A program made the translations under genes and the position numbers. From the NCBI GenBank assembly GCA_017997455.1, contig JAGOEZ010000004.1, forward strand, positions 1-44,329: a stretch of 44,329 bases of DNA, read 5' to 3'. The notes beneath the pieces were generated by a model that did not search any database, had not been told where the DNA came from, and saw nothing but the letters and a program-made list of their open reading frames with translations. This DNA comes from Lysobacterales bacterium. GTDB lineage: Bacteria > Pseudomonadota > Gammaproteobacteria > Xanthomonadales > Ahniellaceae. The stretch's first letter is position 1. Every line of letters starts with the position of its first letter. Of this stretch, positions 39,050-44,329 are shown in pieces.

Positions 39050-40324
39050 ATGATGCTGGTTGCCGTAGGCCTCAATCACCAGACCGCCCCGATCGCGCTG
39101 CGCGAGCGGGTGGCGGTGGCGCCCGAGTCGCTGGCGCAGGCCGCGGCCGCACTGCGGGCCACGCCCGGCGTGCTCGAGGCGGTCGTGGTCTCGACCTGCA
39201 ACCGCACCGAAATCTACTGCAGCGTCGAACCGGGGGCGCAGGCGGCGCCGGCGGCCTGGCTGCACGAGTTCCATGGGCTGCGGCCGAGCCAGCTCGATGA
39301 GTTCCTGTACCGGCACGTGGACTCCGCCATGGTGCGGCACCTGTTCCGCGTCGCCACCGGGCTCGACTCGATGGTGCTGGGCGAGCCGCAGGTGCTGGGC
39401 CAGGTGAAGGAGTCGTGGCAGCGGGCGCGCGAGGCGGGTTCGCTCGGCAACCGGCTCGATCGCCTGTTCCAGAACGCCTTTGCCGTGGCCAAGCGCGCGC
39501 GGACCGAAACCCGGGTCGGCGCGGCGCCGGTCTCGGTGGCCTTCGCCGCAACCCGCCTTGCCGGCCAGGTGTACGGCGACCTGGCCGGCGTATCCGCGTT
39601 GCTGGTCGGCGCCGGGGACACGATCGAACTGGTGGCGCGGCACCTGGTCCAGACCGGATTGCAGCGCATGACCGTGGCCAATCGCACCATGGCCAATGCC
39701 GAGGCGCTGGCCGCGCACTACGACGCCCGCGCGATCTCGCTGCCGGACCTGCCGCGCCACCTGCACGAGGCCGACCTCGTGATCTGCTCGACGGCGGCGC
39801 GCGAACCGGTCATCAGCCGGGCTGACGTGCAGGCCGCGCTGGCGCAGCGCCGCCACCGCCCGATGCTGTTCGTCGACCTTGCGGTACCGCGCGACGTCGA
39901 CCCCGGCGTGGCGACCCTGGACGACGTGTTCCTCTACACCGTCGACGACCTCGCGGCAGTGATCGAGGACAACTTGCGCTCGCGGCGCGAGGCCGCGCTC
40001 GAGGCCGAGGCCATCATCGACCTGCAGGTCGAGCACTACGGCACGTGGCTGCGCGCCCAGGACGGCCACGGGCCGCTGCGTGCGCTGCGCCGCGGCGCCG
40101 AGCGCCAGCGCGACGCCGTGCTGGCGCGCGCGCGCCAGATGCTGGCCGCGGGCCGCAATCCGGACGAAGTCCTGCAATACCTCGCCAGCACGCTGACCAA
40201 CCGCCTCATGCATCCGCCGACCTCGGGCCTGCGCAGCGCCGCGGAGCGCGGCGATGCCGAGCTGCTGCGCGCCGGCGAGCGCCTGTTCGAGGGCCTCGAC
40301 CGCGACCCGGACGAGTCCCCATGA
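39050..40324 (+). CDS. hemA: Glutamyl-tRNA reductase
   Basis: 424 aa from the ATG at 39050 ([20 protein letters not shown]); this start puts the catalytic cysteine of [10 protein letters not shown] at position 50, as in E. coli. ATG 39053 and GTG 39041 are alternatives. The NADPH-binding domain has [16 protein letters not shown], and [14 protein letters not shown] is intact. It reduces Glu-tRNA to glutamate 1-semialdehyde, the first committed step of tetrapyrrole synthesis. Its stop overlaps the prfA start as ATGA. Confidence 0.97.
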   Translation: MMLVAVGLNHQTAPIALRERVAVAPESLAQAAAALRATPGVLEAVVVSTCNRTEIYCSVEPGAQAAPAAWLHEFHGLRPSQLDEFLYRHVDSAMVRHLFRVATGLDSMVLGEPQVLGQVKESWQRAREAGSLGNRLDRLFQNAFAVAKRARTETRVGAAPVSVAFAATRLAGQVYGDLAGVSALLVGAGDTIELVARHLVQTGLQRMTVANRTMANAEALAAHYDARAISLPDLPRHLHEADLVICSTAAREPVISRADVQAALAQRRHRPMLFVDLAVPRDVDPGVATLDDVFLYTVDDLAAVIEDNLRSRREAALEAEAIIDLQVEHYGTWLRAQDGHGPLRALRRGAERQRDAVLARARQMLAAGRNPDEVLQYLASTLTNRLMHPPTSGLRSAAERGDAELLRAGERLFEGLDRDPDESP

Positions 40325-41412
40325 GCCCCGCCATCCGGCGTCGGCTGGAAGCTCTCGCCGAGCGCCAGCACGAGGTCGCCTTGCTGCTGGCCGAACCCCA
40401 GGTGCTCGCCGATGGCGCGCGCTTCCGCGCGCTGTCGAAGGAGTACGCGCAACTCGAGCCGCTGGCGCGCGCGCTGGCCGAGCACGACGCCGCGGTCGAC
40501 GCGCTCGCCGCGGCGCGCGGCATGCAGGCCGAGGCCGATCCCGAACTCAAGGCCCTGGTTGCCGATGAGCTGGACTCGCTCGAGACCCGCCGGGCCGCGC
40601 TCGAGGAGGATCTGCACCGCTTGCTGGTGCCGCGCGACCCGCACGACGACGCCAACATCTTCCTCGAGATCCGCGCCGGCACCGGCGGCGACGAGGCGGC
40701 GCTGTTCGCCGGCGACCTGCACCGGATGTATGCGCGCTACGCCGAGCGCCAGGGCTGGCGCATGGAGACGCTCGATGCCAGCCCCGGCGAGCACGGCGGC
40801 TACAAGAAGCTGGTCGCGCGGGTCGAAGGCCACGGCGTGTACTCGCGCCTCAAGTTCGAATCCGGCGCGCATCGCGTGCAGCGCGTCCCGGCGACCGAAG
40901 CCCAGGGCCGCATCCATACCTCCGCCTGCACGGTCGCGATCCTGCCGGAGCCCGACGAAGCCGAGCAGGTCGAGATCAATCCCGCCGACCTCAAGGTCGA
41001 CACCTTCCGCGCCAGCGGTGCCGGCGGGCAGCACGTCAACAAGACCGAGTCGGCGATCCGCATCACCCATGCGCCAAGCGGCATCGTGGTCGAGTGCCAG
41101 GAGGAGCGCTCCCAGCACAAGAACCGCGCACGCGCGATGGCGCTGCTGCAGGCGCGCCTGGTCGACGACCAGCGCAGCGCCCGCGAAGCCGCGACCAGCG
41201 CCGCACGCCGCCTGCAGGTGGGTTCGGGCGACCGCTCCGAGCGCATCCGCACCTACAACTACCCGCAGGGTCGGGTGACCGACCATCGCATCAACCTCAC
41301 CCTGTACGCACTGGACGACGTGCTGGCCGGCGGTCTCGACCTGGTCATCGCGCCGCTGTTGCGGGAGTACCAGGCCGAACAGTTGCAGGGACTCGCGGAG
41401 GCGGCGGCATGA
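40321..41412 (+). CDS. prfA: Peptide chain release factor 1
   Basis: 363 aa from the ATG at 40321, which overlaps the hemA stop. The stop-codon-reading tripeptide PAT (190-192, in [16 protein letters not shown]) identifies RF1 rather than RF2. The GGQ motif at 235-237 ([19 protein letters not shown]) catalyses peptide release at UAA and UAG. An in-frame ORF reaching back into hemA is a frame artefact. prmC, which methylates this GGQ glutamine, is not downstream as it is in E. coli. Confidence 0.98.
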   Translation: MSPAIRRRLEALAERQHEVALLLAEPQVLADGARFRALSKEYAQLEPLARALAEHDAAVDALAAARGMQAEADPELKALVADELDSLETRRAALEEDLHRLLVPRDPHDDANIFLEIRAGTGGDEAALFAGDLHRMYARYAERQGWRMETLDASPGEHGGYKKLVARVEGHGVYSRLKFESGAHRVQRVPATEAQGRIHTSACTVAILPEPDEAEQVEINPADLKVDTFRASGAGGQHVNKTESAIRITHAPSGIVVECQEERSQHKNRARAMALLQARLVDDQRSAREAATSAARRLQVGSGDRSERIRTYNYPQGRVTDHRINLTLYALDDVLAGGLDLVIAPLLREYQAEQLQGLAEAAA

Positions 41413-43499
41413 ACCCGGCGCAGTTGCTGGCCGAGGCGCGCGCGGCCCTGGCCCGCGGCGAGCTCGACGCCGCCGACGCCGTGCTGCGTCCGTTGCTGGA
41501 CGATGCGCCGGGGGATGCCGAGGCCTGGCGCCTGGACGGCGCGGTGGCGCTGGCGCGCGGCCAACTGCCGCAGGCGATGCAGCGGATCACGCGCGCACTC
41601 AAGCTCGATGCTCGAAACGTCGAGGCCTGGTGCGAACTGGCTGCGCTCTATCTCGCCACCGGACAGCCGGCGCAGGCATTCACCGCGGCGAGCCGGGCGA
41701 CCACGCTGGCGCCGGAACTGGCGCGCGGCTGGACCCTGGCCGGCATGGCGCTCGACGCGCAGGGCAGCCATCGCGAGGCGGCTGGCGCCTTCGAACTGGC
41801 GCTGGGCGCCGGCGACGCTTCGGCGCTCAACCACGCGAACATGGCGTCCGCGCGGCTCGCCGACGGCGACCTGCCGAGGGCGGAAGCCGCGGCGCGCCGG
41901 GCCTGCGAGGTCGATCCGGCCCAGGCCGCGGGCTGGCTCGTGCTGGGCAGCGTCCTTGCGGCAGGCAAGCGCGCAGCCGATGCCGCCGAGGCCTTCCGCC
42001 AGGCGATCGCGCGCGACCCTGCGCTCGCCGCGGCCCATTACAACCTCGCGCTCGCGCTCGACGATCTCGGCGACTGGCCGGGCGCGGCCAGTGCCTGCGC
42101 GCGAGCGCTCGAACTCGAGCCGGAGATGTGGCCCGCGCTGGCGCAACTGGTGTTCCTCAAGCGGCGCCTGTGCGACTGGACCGGCCTCGATGCGCTGTCG
42201 GCGCGCCTGCGCGCCGCGGTGGCCGCCGGCGCTGCCGGACTCACGCCGTTTTCCTTCCTGGCCGAACCGGCGGGCCCCGACGAGCAACTGCACTGCGCGC
42301 GGCTCTGGGCCTTGCAACGCCAGGCCGAGGCCGAGGCGCGTCGCGGCGACCTCGGCCCCCCGCCCGGCGTGCGCAACGCGCGCGACCTGCGGGTGGGCAT
42401 GGTCTCGAACGGCTTCAACAACCATCCGACCGCGTTGCTGGTGGTCGAACTCATCGAGCGCCTGCGCGGCACCCGCCTGCGCTCCTTCGGATTCGCCACC
42501 AGCGCCGACGACGGCGGCGCGATGCGGCGACGCCTGCGTGCCGGTTTCGACGAGTTCCAAGACCTCACCGGCCTCGATCCCGCCGCGATGGCGCGCCAGG
42601 TGCGCGCGCGCGAGCTCGATGTGCTGGTCGACTTGCGCGGCTACGGCGGCGGCGCGGTGACCGAACTGTTCGCACTGCGCGCCGCGCCCCTGCAGGTCAA
42701 CTGGCTGGCATACCCGGGCACGTCGGGGGCGCCGTTCATCGATTACCTGATTGCGGACGCGGTGGTGGTGCCGGCGGCGGAGCGCGGCCACTACAGCGAG
42801 GCCCTCGTGCGCCTGCCGCGCTCGTTCCAGCCTTCGGACTCGACCCGCGCCGTGCGCGACCCGCCGCCGCGAGCCACGCTGGGCCTGCCGGCCGGCGGCT
42901 GCGTGCTGGCGAGTTTCAACAACAGCTACAAGATCTCGCCCGAGGTGCACGGGTGCTGGATGCGCGTGCTCGACGCAGTGCCCGGCAGCGTGCTGTGGCT
43001 GCTCGCCGGGAACGCGGCCAGCAGCGCCAACCTGCGCCGCGCCACCGCTGCCGCCGGCGTCGACCCGGCGCGACTGGTGTTCCAGCCCAAGCTGCCGCAC
43101 GACGAGTACCTGACCCTGTACCGCCACGCCGACCTGTTCCTCGACACCTGGCCCTACGGCGCGCACACCACGGCCAGCGACGCGCTGTGGGCGGGCTGCC
43201 CGGTCCTGACCTTGCCGGGCCGCACCTTCGCATCGCGCGTGGCGGCCTCGCTGCTGACCACCCTCGGGCTCGGGGAGCTGGTCTGCGCCAGTGCCGACGA
43301 CTACGTGGCGCGCGCGATCGCGCTGGCCACCGATGGCGCGGCCAACCGCGCGCTGCGCGCGCGCCTGGCCCAAGCGCGCGCGACTTCCAGCCTGTTCGAC
43401 ATGGCCGCCTTCGCGCGCGCCTTCGAGCGGGCGGTGGTCGGCATGGTGGAGCGCCAGCGCAGCGGCGCGCTGCCGGCCGACTTCGACATCCAGGCCTGA
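41409..43499 (+). CDS. TPR-containing GT41 glycosyltransferase (O-GlcNAc transferase-like)
   Basis: 696 aa from the ATG at 41409, which overlaps the prfA stop as ATGA. About six TPR-like helix pairs fill residues 1-240. The GT41 catalytic part starts near 327 with [18 protein letters not shown] (H339), the position of the active-site-region histidine of human OGT and X. campestris OGT. It continues with [14 protein letters not shown] (K508), [20 protein letters not shown] and [15 protein letters not shown] (H586, D591), which bind UDP-sugar in the family. Protein O-glycosylation is likely; substrate and target are unknown. It has no signal peptide, so it should be cytosolic. Confidence 0.93.
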   Translation: MNPAQLLAEARAALARGELDAADAVLRPLLDDAPGDAEAWRLDGAVALARGQLPQAMQRITRALKLDARNVEAWCELAALYLATGQPAQAFTAASRATTLAPELARGWTLAGMALDAQGSHREAAGAFELALGAGDASALNHANMASARLADGDLPRAEAAARRACEVDPAQAAGWLVLGSVLAAGKRAADAAEAFRQAIARDPALAAAHYNLALALDDLGDWPGAASACARALELEPEMWPALAQLVFLKRRLCDWTGLDALSARLRAAVAAGAAGLTPFSFLAEPAGPDEQLHCARLWALQRQAEAEARRGDLGPPPGVRNARDLRVGMVSNGFNNHPTALLVVELIERLRGTRLRSFGFATSADDGGAMRRRLRAGFDEFQDLTGLDPAAMARQVRARELDVLVDLRGYGGGAVTELFALRAAPLQVNWLAYPGTSGAPFIDYLIADAVVVPAAERGHYSEALVRLPRSFQPSDSTRAVRDPPPRATLGLPAGGCVLASFNNSYKISPEVHGCWMRVLDAVPGSVLWLLAGNAASSANLRRATAAAGVDPARLVFQPKLPHDEYLTLYRHADLFLDTWPYGAHTTASDALWAGCPVLTLPGRTFASRVAASLLTTLGLGELVCASADDYVARAIALATDGAANRALRARLAQARATSSLFDMAAFARAFERAVVGMVERQRSGALPADFDIQA

Positions 43500-43519
43500 G
43501 CGACCAGGCGGAGCCCGAC

Positions 43520-44041
43520 ATGAGCGCCAGCGCCGAATTCGTTCCCCTTGCCATCGCCGTGCTCACGGTGTCGGATTCGCGCACCTTGGCCGAGGACGAC
43601 TCGGGCGGGTACCTGGCCGAGGCGCTGGCCGCGGCCGGGCACCGGTTGGCGGCACGCGAGTTGCTGCCTGACGACCGCTACCGCATCCGGGCCCTGGTGG
43701 CTGCGTGGATAGCCGACGAAGCCATCGACGGCGTGCTGGTCACCGGCGGCACCGGCTTCACCGGCCGCGATTCCACGCCCGAAGCGATCGAGCCGCTGCT
43801 GGACAAGCTGATGCCGGGATTCGGCGAGATGTTCCGCGTGCTCTCGCACGCCGAAATCGGCACCTCGACGCTGCAGTCTCGCGCCTTCGCCGGACTCGCC
43901 AACGCGACGTTCGTCTTCTGCCTGCCCGGCTCGACCTCGGCCTGCCGCACCGCATGGGAGCGGCTGCTGGCGCCGCAGCTCGACGCCCGCACGCGGCCCT
44001 GCAACCTCGCCAGCCTGCGCTCGCGCCTGCGCGAGCGCTGA
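43520..44041 (+). CDS. moaB: Molybdenum cofactor biosynthesis protein MoaB/MogA-like
   Basis: 173 aa (E. coli MoaB 170) from the ATG at 43520, with GGAG 6-7 nt upstream. Motifs of the molybdopterin-binding fold: VTGGTGFTGRDSTPEAIE (76-91) and FCLPGSTSACRTAW (133-146). The family adenylylates molybdopterin (MogA); E. coli MoaB itself has no proven activity. It is 20 bp after the GT41 gene and no other moa/moe gene is in view, so operon logic says little about its job. Confidence 0.93.
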   Translation: MSASAEFVPLAIAVLTVSDSRTLAEDDSGGYLAEALAAAGHRLAARELLPDDRYRIRALVAAWIADEAIDGVLVTGGTGFTGRDSTPEAIEPLLDKLMPGFGEMFRVLSHAEIGTSTLQSRAFAGLANATFVFCLPGSTSACRTAWERLLAPQLDARTRPCNLASLRSRLRER

Positions 44042-44063
44042 AACCGCTGCGCGCCGGCCGGCC

Positions 44064-44329
44064 TCAGCTCGGCTCGCGGATCGCCACCGCCTGGCCCGGC
44101 GCGAGCCGCTCGGCGCCGCGCACCACCAGGGTATCGCCGATCGCGATGCCGCCGAGGACCTCGACCAGGGTGCCGCTGGAGCGTCCGGTCTCCACCGCCA
44201 CGCGCTCGGCCTTGCGGTCGGCGCCGACGCGGAACACGAAGGTCTCCGATCCGCGCAGGACCAGCGCGTCGCGCGGCACCGCCACCGCGGCCTGCGCCGA
44301 TCCCGCCGGCACGCCGACCTGCAGCGCGG
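44064..44329 (-). CDS. RND-efflux periplasmic adaptor (HlyD/AcrA family), C-terminal part
   Basis: The frame is open from 44327 to the stop at 44064; about 87 residues are visible. The segment ALQVGVPAGSAQAAVAVPRD and DTLVVRGAERLAPGQAVAI is typical of the membrane-proximal domain of RND adaptors (VP..AL, then G..VV..G...L..G..V). The rest, including any lipoprotein signal, lies beyond the window. It converges with moaB across a 22-bp gap lacking an obvious terminator. Confidence 0.8.
   Translation of the reverse strand, partial: ALQVGVPAGSAQAAVAVPRDALVLRGSETFVFRVGADRKAERVAVETGRSSGTLVEVLGGIAIGDTLVVRGAERLAPGQAVAIREPS

Noticed and set aside
37832-40213. 793-codon minus-strand frame across hemA and the TPR gene
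   Set aside because: It runs through two confident genes, including hemA on the opposite strand, and has low-complexity translation; a GC-bias artefact.

Overview
The window is a chromosomal core-genome segment from a GC-rich gammaproteobacterium. Gene order (hemA / TPR lipoprotein-lolB-ispE-tRNA-Gln-prs-rplY-pth-ychF, then tRNA-tuf-tRNA-secE-nusG-rplKAJL-rpoBC) and the RpoB, Prs and GT41 sequences fit the Lysobacterales (Xanthomonadales) best. The order-level placement is inference from remembered gene order and protein resemblance, not from a search.

Layout. Positions 1-39000 are almost entirely minus-strand. Reading in the direction of transcription (right to left): a TPR lipoprotein, lolB and ispE overlap one another; then tRNA-Gln, prs, rplY, pth and ychF. 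A tRNA cluster (Tyr-Gly-Thr) with its own promoter leads into tuf copy 2, tRNA-Trp, secE, nusG, rplK, rplA, a 441-bp structured spacer, rplJ, rplL, a 235-bp structured spacer, rpoB and rpoC. A new promoter then drives rpsL-rpsG-fusA-tuf copy 1, which run without a break into the S10 set (rpsJ, rplC, rplD, rplW, rplB, rpsS, rplV, rpsC, rplP, rpmC, rpsQ), the spc set (rplN, rplX, rplE, rpsN, rpsH, rplF, rplR, rpsE, rpmD, rplO, secY) and the alpha set (rpsM, rpsK, rpsD, rpoA, rplQ, the last cut by the window edge). rpmJ is absent from its usual place after secY. From about 39050 the plus strand carries hemA, prfA, a TPR-GT41 (O-GlcNAc-transferase-like) gene and a moaB-like gene. A truncated minus-strand RND/HlyD-type periplasmic adaptor closes the window.

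Functionally the locus makes the translation and transcription machinery: 28 ribosomal proteins (rplQ partial), RNA polymerase alpha, beta and beta', EF-Tu (two identical genes), EF-G, NusG, the SecY and SecE translocon subunits, five tRNAs, peptidyl-tRNA hydrolase, RF1 and the first enzyme of tRNA-dependent tetrapyrrole synthesis. Short overlaps (ATGA, GTGA, TGATG) suggest translational coupling at many junctions.

I see no CRISPR array, insertion sequence, prophage, toxin-antitoxin pair or defence island, and no convincing undescribed multi-gene system. The less ordinary signals are in the spacers. They include a perfect 12-bp hairpin at the predicted extreme 5' end of the rpsL mRNA, a set of GNRA-capped hairpins at operon junctions, structured rplA-rplJ and rplL-rpoB spacers, a stable-RNA-type promoter 7 nt after the ychF stop, a 1,200-bp identical tuf repeat, and a GT41 glycosyltransferase translationally coupled to prfA where prmC often sits.
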